Shown piece after piece: positions 31,690-40,092 of a DNA stretch of 64,000 nt (positions are counted from its first letter, which is position 1; each line of letters begins with the position of its first letter). The notes beneath the pieces are model-generated. The model was not told where the DNA came from. It saw only the letters and a list, made by a program, of their open reading frames with translations, and did no database searches. The position numbers were made by a program, and so were the translations under genes. The DNA is from Kribbella pratensis (GTDB lineage Bacteria; Actinomycetota; Actinomycetes; Propionibacteriales; Kribbellaceae), in NCBI RefSeq assembly GCF_004365355.1, contig NZ_SODP01000004.1:278177-342176 (forward strand). Reading direction: 5' to 3'.

Positions 31690-33099
31690 ATGAAGTTCAT
31701 CCGACGCGCCCTGGCCGGCGCTGTAGTTCTCGGCGTCGCCGCGGCGGGGCTGACGACGTCCGCCTCCGCGACCACAACCCAGGTGCACTGGGCCGACTGC
31801 AAACCGGAAGGGCACGACGATCCCGCTCTGGTGAAGGGCTCGCAGTGCGCGACCCTCCGACTACCTGTCGATTGGCGGAACCCGAACGGACCGACCTTCG
31901 ACCTCGCGATCGCCCGCCGTACTGCGAAGGGCGAGCGGGTCGGGGTGCTCGTGTTCGGACCCGGCGGGCCCGGGGACTCAGGGGTCGACCGGATCAAGAC
32001 CGGGATGACACGGTTCAGTGCGGACCTGCAAAACCGGTTCGACATCGTCAGCTTCGACCCGCGGGGCGTCGCGCGGAGCAATCCGGTGCAGTGCTCGGCT
32101 GCGCTGCTCGCGAAGCAGCCGTCACCGATCATCACGAGCACGGCCGAATTCACCGCGACGATCAGTTACAACCGGCAGCTCGCGAAGGACTGTCGCGAGA
32201 ACACCGGTCCGCTCTACGACCACATCGACACCTGGCAGACGGTGCGCGACGTCGACGCAGTACGCCGGGCGCTCGGCGAGTCCACGATCTCGTTCCACGG
32301 CAGCTCGTACGGCACGCTGCTCGGAGCGCAGTACGCCGAGACGTATCCGAACCGGGTCCGCGCGATGGTGGTGGAGAGCGTGATCGACCACGCCTCACCT
32401 ACGACGAAGTCGTTCCTCGACGTCCAGGCGGCCGCAGCACAGGACTCGTTCGACGAGTTCGTGCAGTGGTGTGACGCGTCGGCGAGCTGTGCGCTGCACG
32501 GGCAGGACACTCACGCACTGTGGGCTGGACTGCTGGCTCGGTCGAGTGATCCGTTCAAGCTGAGCTTCCAGGTGTTTCGGATGCTCTACGACCCGGAATG
32601 GTCCGCCCTGGCCCAGACGCTGAAGGAGATGGACGCTCCTACGGTTACCGCCGCGCCGACCGGGCTCGCGCAGTACCCGCTGGCGGTGTTCTGTCAGGAC
32701 TGGAACCTTCCGGTCAAGGACTACCGCGAGTACGCCGCACATCTGCAGCGGCTGGCCCGCAAGAACCAGGACATGCGCTACCCGGGTCAGCTGATGGCGG
32801 TGTCGATCTGTCTGGGTGCGCCGAAGGCGAACAACCCGCAGCACGTGCTGAAGGTGCACGGGCTCAAGACGCCGGTCCTGCTCGCCAACGCGATCCACGA
32901 CCCGGCCACGCCGTACGCCATGGCGCAGAGCGTGCAGCGTCAGCTCGGCCGGTCCGGAGTGCTGCTCACGTACGAAGGCTGGGGACACGGCAGCTACAAC
33001 TCGAGCCCGTGCATGCGGACCACGATCGACGATTACCTGATCTCGCGTGAGGTGCCGAAGCGCGGCAGCAGCTGCGCCGCCGTACCGCCGGTCGGCTGA
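31690..33099 (+). CDS. Secreted tripeptidyl-aminopeptidase-like alpha/beta hydrolase
   Basis: A 469-residue exported hydrolase of the TAP/SlpD family. Signal peptide 1-29 (Arg-rich start, ending ASA), mature start 'TTTQVHWADCKPEG'. Oxyanion region 'FGPGGPGDSG', nucleophile 'SFHGSSYGTLLGAQYA', acid in 'ANAIHDPATPYAMAQ' (Asp), base in 'GWGHGSYNSSPCMR' (His). Paired Cys suggest disulfides. It should cut tripeptides from protein N-termini outside the cell, feeding the peptide and amino-acid catabolic genes nearby. The 183-bp spacer upstream is shared with sdaA and holds the riboswitch leader. Confidence 0.9.
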   Translation: MKFIRRALAGAVVLGVAAAGLTTSASATTTQVHWADCKPEGHDDPALVKGSQCATLRLPVDWRNPNGPTFDLAIARRTAKGERVGVLVFGPGGPGDSGVDRIKTGMTRFSADLQNRFDIVSFDPRGVARSNPVQCSAALLAKQPSPIITSTAEFTATISYNRQLAKDCRENTGPLYDHIDTWQTVRDVDAVRRALGESTISFHGSSYGTLLGAQYAETYPNRVRAMVVESVIDHASPTTKSFLDVQAAAAQDSFDEFVQWCDASASCALHGQDTHALWAGLLARSSDPFKLSFQVFRMLYDPEWSALAQTLKEMDAPTVTAAPTGLAQYPLAVFCQDWNLPVKDYREYAAHLQRLARKNQDMRYPGQLMAVSICLGAPKANNPQHVLKVHGLKTPVLLANAIHDPATPYAMAQSVQRQLGRSGVLLTYEGWGHGSYNSSPCMRTTIDDYLISREVPKRGSSCAAVPPVG

Positions 33100-33102
33100 A
33101 GC

Positions 33103-33330
33103 TCAGACCGGTACGCCGGTGACTTCGAGGACGCGGTCGAGCTGGTCCCCGCGGACCAGCCGGCCCGTCATCAACCGGAGCTCGCTGCAGGCCGTCTCCA
33201 GCGCCTGCGCCTGGGTCCGGCAGTTGTCGACGAACCAGAACGGGTCGTCGGGCTGCGGATCATCGGCGTCGTCGATGTCGGCGTACCAGTGCCGACTGCT
33301 GTAGTGCACTACTCGCACCCGTAGATTCAT
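33103..33330 (-). CDS. Small conserved-looking protein, unknown function
   Basis: A 75-residue acidic/aromatic protein starting 'MNLRVRVVHYSSRHWYADID' and continuing 'PFWFVDNCRTQAQALETACS'. GGGGAG lies 8 bp upstream of the ATG at 33330, so translation is credible. It could form a small alpha/beta fold; no family recognised. It is convergent with the tripeptidyl-peptidase gene, stops 3 bp apart. Confidence 0.6.
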   Translation of the reverse strand: MNLRVRVVHYSSRHWYADIDDADDPQPDDPFWFVDNCRTQAQALETACSELRLMTGRLVRGDQLDRVLEVTGVPV

Positions 33331-33380
33331 GATGACTACTCCCCGTACCCAGGGATCCTGGGTCCCCCCTGGCCCCAGTC

Positions 33381-33416
33381 GGGGCCGCCTCGGCCTGGCG
33401 CGTGCTACGCGGCCCC
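33381..33416. terminator. GC hairpin in the 33.3-33.5 kb gap
   Basis: GGGGCCGC (33381-33388) pairs with GCGGCCCC (33409-33416). It lies downstream of the Xaa-Pro aminopeptidase (minus strand) and probably ends that transcript. The rest of the 192-bp gap shows no gene, only G/C runs and an A/T-rich patch near 33,500. Confidence 0.5.
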
Positions 33417-33522
33417 CCACTAGCCACGCGCCCGGCCGAGTTCGACCCTCCCCCGCTCTTTACATCGTGCTGGGCGGGCGAGTGTTACCGGTTGTGACGG
33501 TTAATTTTGAGCGATCGCTTGA

Positions 33523-34947
33523 TCACTTCAGGTGTGATTTGGTCCACTGCTCCAGGCCGTCGGTGGTGATCGGCAGGTCCTCGGTGAGGATCTCCAGCCG
33601 GTCGGAGTGCACGACGACGTTGTCCTCGATCCGAATCCCGATGCCCCGCAGCTCCGGAGGCACGGTCTCGTCGTTCGGGTGGAAGTACAGCCCCGGCTCG
33701 ACCGCGAGTGCCATCCCGGCCTCGATGGTGCCGGCGAAGTACGCCTCCGGCCGCGATGCGTCGCAGTCGTGTACGTCGAGGCCGATGTAGTGGCCGGTCC
33801 CGCAGACGATGTAGCGACGGTGCTGCTGGCCGTCCGGGCCGAGCAGTTCGTCCATCGACGCGTCGAGCAGACCCCAGTCCCGCAGCCCTTCGGCCAGCAC
33901 CCGCAGCGCTTCGTACTGGAAGGCGCGGTACGGCGCACCGACCTTGACCGCGTCGAGTGATGCGAGCTGTGCCTCGTGCACCAGGTCGTGTACCTGCCGC
34001 TGGGCAGCGGTGTACTCGCCGGTCGCCGGGAACGTCCGGGTCACGTCGGCGGTGTAGAGCGTGCGCGTCTCGACGCCCGCGTCCAGCAGGATCACGTCGC
34101 CCTCGTTCACCGGGCCGTCGTTGCGGACCCAGTGCAGCACCGGCGCGTGGTTGCCAGCAGCAACGATCGACGCGTAGCCGACGCCGTTGCCGGCCGTCCG
34201 CGCGCGCCGGTCGAAGGTGCCCTGCAGCCAGCGCTCGCCGCCGCCACGGATCGCCTCCGGCAGCTCGCCGGCCACGTCGCCGAACGCGAGCACGCTGGCC
34301 GCGACCGCCTCCCGCAGCTGGTCGAGCTCCCAGTCGTCCTTGATCCGGCGCAGCTCGGCGAGGGTCTGCCGCAGCGCGTTGCCGTCGGTGGGCGACGTGC
34401 GTACCAACGCGTCCAGCATCGGCTCGACGCCGGGCACCGAGAGCATGAACGGAACCGCGCCACGCACTGCCGCGGGCAGCTCCTCGAGCGGGCGGCAGGC
34501 GATCTGCAGCGCGTCCGACCAGTCCTTCAGACCCGGCACCGGGCCGATCCACAGCTCACCGTCGCGCGCGTTCGCGAAGAAGTCGGCCTCGTCCGGACCG
34601 GCCGTCTCACGCAGGTACAGCGTCGCGTCGCCGTCGCCGGAGATCACCAGGACGGCGCCCTCGGCCTGGCAACCGGTCAGCCAGACGAAGTCGCTGTCGG
34701 CGCGGAACTGGTAGTCGGTGTCGTTCGACCGGACCGGCGCGCGGCCGGCCGCGAGCGCGATCCGCCGTCCCGGCAGCGCCGCGGCGAGCTTCCGCCGGTG
34801 CTCGGCAGCCGCCTCGGCGAGCCCTTCCGGTACCGAAACCGAGCGGTCCACCGGCCCCCAGCCACGCGAGACGAAGTCCCGGAACCCCTTGGCGTCGATG
34901 GGGCGGTACGACTTCGGCGTCTGGTCGGTCCGGGCGTCATCGGACAT
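33523..34947 (-). CDS. pepP: Xaa-Pro aminopeptidase (M24B)
   Basis: A 474-residue cytoplasmic metallopeptidase that removes an N-terminal residue preceding proline. The N-terminal creatinase-like domain (AMP_N, 'SNDTDYQFRADSDFVWLTG') is followed by the pita-bread domain with metal ligands in 'LLDAGVE' (Asp), 'TADVTRTFP' (Asp), 'GTGHYIGLDVHD' (His), 'AVEPGLYF' (Glu) and 'IRIEDNVVV' (Glu). ATG 34947 has AGGGGAG upstream. It lies 77 bp after the GntR gene on the same strand; proline peptide breakdown fits the 5-oxoproline and hydroxyproline loci nearby. Confidence 0.95.
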   Translation of the reverse strand: MSDDARTDQTPKSYRPIDAKGFRDFVSRGWGPVDRSVSVPEGLAEAAAEHRRKLAAALPGRRIALAAGRAPVRSNDTDYQFRADSDFVWLTGCQAEGAVLVISGDGDATLYLRETAGPDEADFFANARDGELWIGPVPGLKDWSDALQIACRPLEELPAAVRGAVPFMLSVPGVEPMLDALVRTSPTDGNALRQTLAELRRIKDDWELDQLREAVAASVLAFGDVAGELPEAIRGGGERWLQGTFDRRARTAGNGVGYASIVAAGNHAPVLHWVRNDGPVNEGDVILLDAGVETRTLYTADVTRTFPATGEYTAAQRQVHDLVHEAQLASLDAVKVGAPYRAFQYEALRVLAEGLRDWGLLDASMDELLGPDGQQHRRYIVCGTGHYIGLDVHDCDASRPEAYFAGTIEAGMALAVEPGLYFHPNDETVPPELRGIGIRIEDNVVVHSDRLEILTEDLPITTDGLEQWTKSHLK

Positions 34948-35024
34948 GAGTGAGCTCCCCTTTACGGCTGACGTTGTCAGTTCATCAACGCAGGTACGCA
35001 CCACGCGGCGCAAGCCCTTATCGG

Positions 35025-35747
35025 CTACCGGGATCGGAAGGCGGCGAGGATGGCCCGCTCGGAGTGCAGCAGGTACTCGTTCAGGTCGGCCGCGGCCTCG
35101 TCGTACTTGCGCGCCTCGAGGAGCTCGAACAGCCTGCGGTTTCGCTCGATGTACGGCTCGTGCAGCTCGCGCGGGGTCGCGATCACGTGGAAAAGGAGCC
35201 TCAACTCCGCGAGCAGCCGGCCGGTCATCGCGTCCATTCGGGAGCTGTCGGCCAGACCGATCAGGTGCTCGTGGAAGCGCATGTTCGCCGTACCGACGAC
35301 TGGCCAGCGGTCCGCGCGGGCGGCGGCTTCGGCTGCCTCGACGTCGTCCAGCAGCGGCTCGAGACGGCTCGCCGGCAGCTCCGGGTCGCGGTCGGCCAGT
35401 CCGCGTACGACGTCCACCTCCAAGACTCGGCGGAGTCGGTAGAGGTCGATGACGTCGTGCTCGTCCAGCTCGGGGACGAACACTCCGCGGTGCAGCTTGT
35501 AGACGAGCAGGCCCTCGTGGGTCAGCAGGCGGAAGGCCTCGCGCAGGGTGTTCCGGCTGACCTCCAGGACCTCGGTCAGCTCGATCTCGGAGAGTTGGGC
35601 GCCGGGCGGCAGCGCACCTTCGGTGATACTGCGGCGAAGGATGTCGGCGGCACGCTCCGCGGAGCTGCTCCGGTCCAGTCGCGCGACGTCGGCGGCGACA
35701 GTTCGCAGCCACGCCTGCCGTTCGGTCTCGGCCCCACCCGTACTCAT
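35025..35747 (-). CDS. GntR-family regulator, FadR/FCD type
   Basis: A 240-residue regulator: N-terminal winged helix ('LSEIELTEVLEVSRNTLREA', 'FRLLTHEGLLVYKLHRGVF') and C-terminal FCD all-helical ligand domain with metal-binding Asp/His positions ('EHDVIDLYRLRRVLEVDVV', 'ANMRFHEHLIGLADS'). ATG 35747 preferred; a GTG at 35765 is possible. It is divergent from pxpABC with a perfect palindrome inside the pxp promoter, so it is very probably the 5-oxoproline (or related organic acid) responsive repressor of pxp. Confidence 0.92.
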   Translation of the reverse strand: MSTGGAETERQAWLRTVAADVARLDRSSSAERAADILRRSITEGALPPGAQLSEIELTEVLEVSRNTLREAFRLLTHEGLLVYKLHRGVFVPELDEHDVIDLYRLRRVLEVDVVRGLADRDPELPASRLEPLLDDVEAAEAAARADRWPVVGTANMRFHEHLIGLADSSRMDAMTGRLLAELRLLFHVIATPRELHEPYIERNRRLFELLEARKYDEAAADLNEYLLHSERAILAAFRSR

Positions 35748-35796
35748 CTCCGCATCATCCCGCACGGCAGCGGCGAGGAAAAGTAGAACAAGGCTC

Positions 35797-35825
35797 TTGC
35801 AGGATTGTTGAACAATCTCTAGGCT
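35797..35825 (+). promoter_or_regulatory. pxpABC promoter with GntR palindrome in the spacer
   Basis: -35 TTGCAG (35797-35802), exactly 17 bp, then -10 TAGGCT (35820-35825). The spacer contains the perfect palindrome GATTGTT-G-AACAATC (35803-35817), a classical FCD-GntR operator form. Binding there would block RNA polymerase. A second weaker element, CAAGGCTCTTG, overlaps the -35 box (35789-35799). Confidence 0.75.
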
Positions 35826-35845
35826 CGGTCGAGGGAGGTGGCCGC

Positions 35846-36598
35846 ATGGACCTCAACGCGGATATGGGTGAAGGATTCGGTTCCTGGTCGATGGGCGACG
35901 ACTCGGCCTTGCTGGACGTTGTCACCAGCGCGAACGTGGCCTGCGGGTTCCACGCCGGCGATCCGTCGATCATGCGGCGGGTGACGGCCGAGGCGGTCGA
36001 GCGCGGCGTCGCGATCGGGGCCCACGTCGGGTACGCCGACAAGCCCGGCTTCGGGCGGCGCTTCCTCGACATCGAGCCGGCCGCATTGCGCGACGAGGTG
36101 GTGTACCAGATCGGTGCGCTGGACGCGTTCGCGCGGATCGCGGGCGACCGGGTGCGGTACGTGAAACCGCACGGCGCGCTGTACAACACGATCGGCCATC
36201 ACGTGGAGCAGGCGACCGCGGTGGTCGCCGCGGTCGCGGAGTACGACAAGACCCTCCCTGTGCTGGGTCTTCCCGGCTCGGTGTGGCTGCGGCTCGCGGA
36301 GGAGGCTGGTCTGACGGCGGTGCATGAGGCTTTTGCGGATCGTGCCTACACCCCTGAGGGGACGCTGGTTTCGCGGCGCGAGGCCGGGTCCGTGCTGCAT
36401 GATGCGGACGAGATCGCGGCCCGCTGTACGGCGATGGCGACCGGGCAGCCCATCCGGGACAGCTCTGGCGGCTCGCTGCTCGTCGATCCGACCTCCATCT
36501 GCGTTCACGGCGACACCCCTGGGGCCTTCGACATCGCTCGGCGAGTGCGTGGCGCGTTGGAGGGAGCGGGCGTCACCTTGCGCCCGTTCACCGGCTGA
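35846..36598 (+). CDS. pxpA: 5-oxoprolinase subunit A (LamB/YcsF)
   Basis: A 250-residue LamB/YcsF protein: starts 'MDLNADMGEGFGSWSMGDD' (signature), then 'SANVACGFHAGDPSIMRR', 'YVKPHGALYN' and 'FADRAYTPEGTLVSR'. With PxpB and PxpC it forms the ATP-dependent prokaryotic 5-oxoprolinase that opens pyroglutamate to glutamate. GGGAGG ribosome site upstream of ATG. Overlaps pxpB by one base (TGATG). Confidence 0.96.
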   Translation: MDLNADMGEGFGSWSMGDDSALLDVVTSANVACGFHAGDPSIMRRVTAEAVERGVAIGAHVGYADKPGFGRRFLDIEPAALRDEVVYQIGALDAFARIAGDRVRYVKPHGALYNTIGHHVEQATAVVAAVAEYDKTLPVLGLPGSVWLRLAEEAGLTAVHEAFADRAYTPEGTLVSRREAGSVLHDADEIAARCTAMATGQPIRDSSGGSLLVDPTSICVHGDTPGAFDIARRVRGALEGAGVTLRPFTG

Positions 36599-37203
36599 TG
36601 CGAATCCTCCCGGCGGGCGACCGGGCGCTGCTGGTCGAGCTCGACGATCTCGACCAGGTGCTCGGTTACTACGCCGCGTTGACCGCGGATGCACCGGCGG
36701 ACGTCGTGGATATCGTCCCGGCAGCGCGGACCGTGCTGGTCACGACCACCGGCGACCTCGCCGCCTTGTCGCGGACCCTGCACGAACTGACCCCTACCCG
36801 GGACAGCCGGACGACCGGGGATCTGATCGAGATCCCGGTCATCTACGACGGAGCGGATCTGGGGGACGTCGCCGACCTCATCGGCTGCTCCCAGGACGAC
36901 GTGATCGCCCGTCACACCGCCGACGAATGGACCGTCGCCTTCTGCGGCTTCGCCCCGGGCTTCGGCTATCTGACCTCCACCGACACCTGGAACATTCCGC
37001 GCCGGTCATCACCCCGCACGAAGGTCCCCGCCGGCGCGGTCGCGCTGGCCGGAGAGTTCAGCGGCGTCTACCCGCGCGAGTCTCCCGGTGGCTGGCAGTT
37101 GATCGGTCGCACCACGGCGAAGATCTTCGACCAGGAGCGCGATCCGGCCGCACTGTTCCACCCGGGCCGGAGGGTCCGGTTCGTCGACGCGGGCCGTGGA
37201 TGA
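36598..37203 (+). CDS. pxpB: 5-oxoprolinase subunit B (KipI-like)
   Basis: A 201-residue KipI/PxpB-type protein with 'AGDRALLVELDD' at the start and the family core 'FCGFAPGFGYLTST' followed by 'RRSSPRTKVPAGAVALAGEF' and 'GVYPRESPGGWQLIGRT'. Together with PxpC it forms the ATP-using half of 5-oxoprolinase. Coupled to pxpA by TGATG and to pxpC by ATGA. Confidence 0.95.
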   Translation: MRILPAGDRALLVELDDLDQVLGYYAALTADAPADVVDIVPAARTVLVTTTGDLAALSRTLHELTPTRDSRTTGDLIEIPVIYDGADLGDVADLIGCSQDDVIARHTADEWTVAFCGFAPGFGYLTSTDTWNIPRRSSPRTKVPAGAVALAGEFSGVYPRESPGGWQLIGRTTAKIFDQERDPAALFHPGRRVRFVDAGRG

Positions 37204-38036
37204 GCAGCCTGACCGTTCTCGAACCGGGGCCGTTGGCAACAATCCAGGACCGCGGGCGAGCGGGTCAGGCGGCACTCGGCGTACCGGCGTCGGGCGCCTG
37301 CGACCGGTCTGCCTACGAACTCGCGAACCGTCTGGTCGGCAATAGCCCCGGCGCGGCGGCGCTCGAGGTCACCTTCGGCGGACTGGTGATGCACGCCGAC
37401 GCGGACCTCGTCGTCGCCATCACCGGCGCCCCCTGCACCGGCGTGCCTTTGAACGCTCCCGCCACGGTGCGCGCCGGCCAGGTACTCCGTCTCGGTCCGC
37501 CGGCCACGGGTCTGCGGACGTACCTTGCGGTCCGCGGCGGGATCGACGTACCGGCAGTCCTCGGCTCTCGTTCCACCGACCTGCTGTCCGGCCTTGGACC
37601 CGCACCGCTGACGCCCGGGGAAACACTCCCGGTCGGTCGCGCTGTCGAGCCGATGCCTGGAGTCGACCAGGCCCCCGTCGCCCATCCGGCCGGTGGGAAG
37701 GTCACACTCCGCGTGACTCCAGGACCCCGCCGGGATTGGTTCACCGACGCCGGTTGGGAGTCGCTGCTTTCCCAGACCTATCAGGTCAGCAGCAACAGCA
37801 ACCGCGTCGGCGTACGCCTCGACGGCTCGCCACTGGAACGCGCGCGAACCGGCGAACTGTCGAGCGAAGGCATGGCCCTCGGCGCCATCCAGATCCCACC
37901 GTCCGGCACCCCAGTCATCTTCCTGGCCGACCATCCCGTCACCGGCGGCTACCCCGTCATCGCGTACGTCGCCGACGCCGACCTGGATGCCTGCGCGCAG
38001 CTGAGGCCCGGCCAGCCGGTGCGGCTCGTCAGCTGA
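37200..38036 (+). CDS. pxpC: 5-oxoprolinase subunit C (KipA-like, biotin-dependent carboxylase-like domain)
   Basis: A 278-residue KipA/PxpC protein beginning 'MSSLTVLEPGPLATIQDRGR', then 'GVPASGACDRSAYELANRLV', 'GLRTYLAVRGGIDVPAVLGS' and 'NRVGVRLDG' with 'FLADHPVTGGYPVIAYV' at the C-terminus. All are typical of the family. ATG 37200 lies inside pxpB's stop (ATGA). The three genes form a compact operon. Confidence 0.95.
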   Translation: MSSLTVLEPGPLATIQDRGRAGQAALGVPASGACDRSAYELANRLVGNSPGAAALEVTFGGLVMHADADLVVAITGAPCTGVPLNAPATVRAGQVLRLGPPATGLRTYLAVRGGIDVPAVLGSRSTDLLSGLGPAPLTPGETLPVGRAVEPMPGVDQAPVAHPAGGKVTLRVTPGPRRDWFTDAGWESLLSQTYQVSSNSNRVGVRLDGSPLERARTGELSSEGMALGAIQIPPSGTPVIFLADHPVTGGYPVIAYVADADLDACAQLRPGQPVRLVS

Positions 38037-38039
38037 CGT

Positions 38040-39020
38040 TCACGCTGTCTGGAAGCGACGCAGGTACTCCGTCGGCGTGATGCTGAGATGTCTGGCGAAG
38101 GCGCGACGCAGGGTCTCGTCACTGCCCAGCCCGCTCAGTCGAGCTGCTTTGGTGATGCTGTGGCCGTCGAGCAGCAGCTGCTGGGCCCGGTCGAGTCGCA
38201 CTCGCTCGACCCAGCGGCTGGGCGTGGTCTGGAACTCGCTCTGGAACAGACGGGTCAGATGTCGCGGACTCACGGCCGCAGATGCCGCCAGGTTCGGCAG
38301 GGTGTGATCGCCCGCGGGGTCGGCCACAACGGTCTCCGTCACCACCCGCAGCGGATCGCTTCGCGCCGGCGGCGTGTCCAGCGCTGTCGAGAACTGGGAC
38401 TGCCCACCCGGCCGCTGCAGGAAGACAACCAGTTCGCGTGCTGTTGCCCGCGCGAGTTCGGCGCCGTGGTCGGCCTCGACGAGACCGAGCGCAAGGTCGA
38501 TGCCGGCGCTGATCCCGGCCGAGGTCACGTAGCGCCCGTCGGTGATGTGCAGCGCGTCGGGCTCGACGTTCACCGTCGGGTACTGCCGCGCCATCGCGGC
38601 CGCGTGCCGCCAGTGCGTCGTCGCCCGCCGCCCGTCGAGCAGACCGAGTCCCGCCAGCACGAGCGCGCCGCTACAGACCGACGCCACCCGCTCAGCTCCG
38701 TCCGCAAGCGCCCGCGTTATCTCGGCGACCTCCGTAGGCACCCCATCGACCAGGTGATCGGCACCGGCCACCACCACCGTGTCGACCGCTCCAACCTCCG
38801 CCGCCGCGACCACCCCGGCAAGCACGACGCCAGACGCCGTCGTCACCTGCCCACTCTTCTCGGATACCAAAACCGTGTCGTATCGGTTGCTGCCCTGCGC
38901 CCGGTTGGCCTGATGGAGGACTTCGAGCGGACCGGTGACGTCGAGGAGCGTCACGCCGTCGTACACCACGAACGCGACTCGGTGTGTCCGAATCTGTGGT
39001 TGATGTGGCGAATTGGACAT
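38040..39020 (-). CDS. GlxA-type AraC regulator (DJ-1/PfpI plus HTH)
   Basis: A 326-residue regulator: DJ-1/PfpI-like N-terminal domain ('VAFVVYDGVTLLDVTGPLEV', nucleophile-elbow 'VASVCSGALVLA' with Cys) and C-terminal AraC double HTH ('LAASAAVSPRHLTRLFQSEF', 'PSRWVERVRLDRAQQLLLDG'). Such regulators often sense amides or nitriles. It is divergent from an HD protein resembling cyanamide hydratase with only 35 bp between, so it very likely controls that gene. Confidence 0.92.
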   Translation of the reverse strand: MSNSPHQPQIRTHRVAFVVYDGVTLLDVTGPLEVLHQANRAQGSNRYDTVLVSEKSGQVTTASGVVLAGVVAAAEVGAVDTVVVAGADHLVDGVPTEVAEITRALADGAERVASVCSGALVLAGLGLLDGRRATTHWRHAAAMARQYPTVNVEPDALHITDGRYVTSAGISAGIDLALGLVEADHGAELARATARELVVFLQRPGGQSQFSTALDTPPARSDPLRVVTETVVADPAGDHTLPNLAASAAVSPRHLTRLFQSEFQTTPSRWVERVRLDRAQQLLLDGHSITKAARLSGLGSDETLRRAFARHLSITPTEYLRRFQTA

Positions 39021-39055
39021 GGCGACAGTGTAACCCGGACCCCGAATCTGGAGTC

Positions 39056-39688
39056 ATGACCGAAACCATCGCCGGGGTGCGGATCCCCGACAGCACCCTG
39101 GCCCGCGAGGCCACCGAACTCGTCCGCGACGTCGCCTCCCCGCTGCTGTTCGACCACTCCCGCCGGGTGTTCCTGTTCGGCGCGCTCCGCGGCAAGGACC
39201 TCGAGTACGACCCCGAGCTTCTGTACGTCGGCGCGATGTTCCACGACCTCGGCCTGACCGAGCGCTACCGCCGGATCGACCAGCGCTTCGAGATCGACGG
39301 CGCCGACGAGGCCAGGCGTTTCCTCCACCAGCACGGCGTCACCGGCGAGGCCGCCGACCGGGTCTGGACAGCGATCGCGTTGCACACCACACCGGAGATC
39401 CCGCTCCACATGGCCGCCGAGGTCGCGCTCGTCACCCGCGGTGTCGAACTCGACGTACTCGGCCTCGGGTACGACGTCATCACCGACGCGGAGCGCGACG
39501 CCGTCACCGCCGCGCACCCGCGCCCGGACTTCAAGAACCGGATCCTCGAGGCCTTCGCCGAGGGAATCCAGGACCGGCCCGCGACGACGTTCGGCAACGT
39601 CAAGTCGGACGTCCTAGAACACTTCGTGCCCGGCTTCCACCACACCGACTTCGTCGACATCATCAAGAACTCCGCGTGGCCCGAGTAG
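39056..39688 (+). CDS. HD-domain hydrolase resembling cyanamide hydratase
   Basis: A 210-residue HD-superfamily protein with 'LLFDHSRRVFLFGAL' (His), 'VGAMFHDLGLTERY' (the HD doublet) and 'AIALHTTPE' (His), and the C-terminal 'FGNVKSDVLEHFVPGF' found in cyanamide-hydratase-like proteins. These bind iron or zinc and may hydrate nitrile-type compounds; the true substrate is not certain. GGAG sits only 2 bp before ATG 39056, so a leaderless or earlier GTG start cannot be excluded. Confidence 0.8.
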   Translation: MTETIAGVRIPDSTLAREATELVRDVASPLLFDHSRRVFLFGALRGKDLEYDPELLYVGAMFHDLGLTERYRRIDQRFEIDGADEARRFLHQHGVTGEAADRVWTAIALHTTPEIPLHMAAEVALVTRGVELDVLGLGYDVITDAERDAVTAAHPRPDFKNRILEAFAEGIQDRPATTFGNVKSDVLEHFVPGFHHTDFVDIIKNSAWPE

Positions 39689-39732
39689 GACCTTGCTTGT
39701 GAGGGGGGCGGGGACCGGCGAGGATGTGCGGT

Positions 39733-40086
39733 ATGACGGAGAGTTCTGGAATCCCGGGCATCGACAGTTCTGTCCCTCCGAGCGGCACCGGCTGTGTCGA
39801 GTGCCTGGCAGCTGACGGCTGGTGGTTCCACCTCCGCCGCTGCGCGGAGTGCGGCCACATCGGCTGCTGCGACTCCTCCCCCGAGCAGCACGCGTCCCGC
39901 CACGCGGCCGAGACCGGTCACCAGATCGTCCGCAGCTTCGAACCGGGCGAGGACTGGTTCTGGCACTACGGCGAGTCCGAGTACTACAACGGCCCCGAGC
40001 TGGCCCCGCCGGCCGCCCACCCCGAGGATCAGCCTGTCCCCGGCGGCAACGTCCCCACCGGCTGGCAGAGCAAGCTCCACCGCTGA
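39733..40086 (+). CDS. UBP-type zinc-finger protein
   Basis: A 117-residue protein with a ZnF-UBP domain: 'CVECLAADGWWFHLRRCAEC', 'GHIGCCDSSPEQHASRHAAE', 'TGHQIVRSFEPGEDWFWHY'. The Cys/His set (CxxC, CxxC, C, HxxxH, H) can bind three zincs as in eukaryotic USP fingers. Bacterial members are common in actinobacteria but uncharacterised. Ribosome site AGG 9 bp before ATG 39733. Its stop overlaps the ribosome site of the GH32 gene. Confidence 0.88.
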   Translation: MTESSGIPGIDSSVPPSGTGCVECLAADGWWFHLRRCAECGHIGCCDSSPEQHASRHAAETGHQIVRSFEPGEDWFWHYGESEYYNGPELAPPAAHPEDQPVPGGNVPTGWQSKLHR

Positions 40087-40092
40087 GGCCGC

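Noticed and set aside
36324..38036. 570-residue version of pxpC
   Set aside because: The extra N-terminus is read out of frame through pxpA and pxpB; KipA homology begins at ATG 37200.
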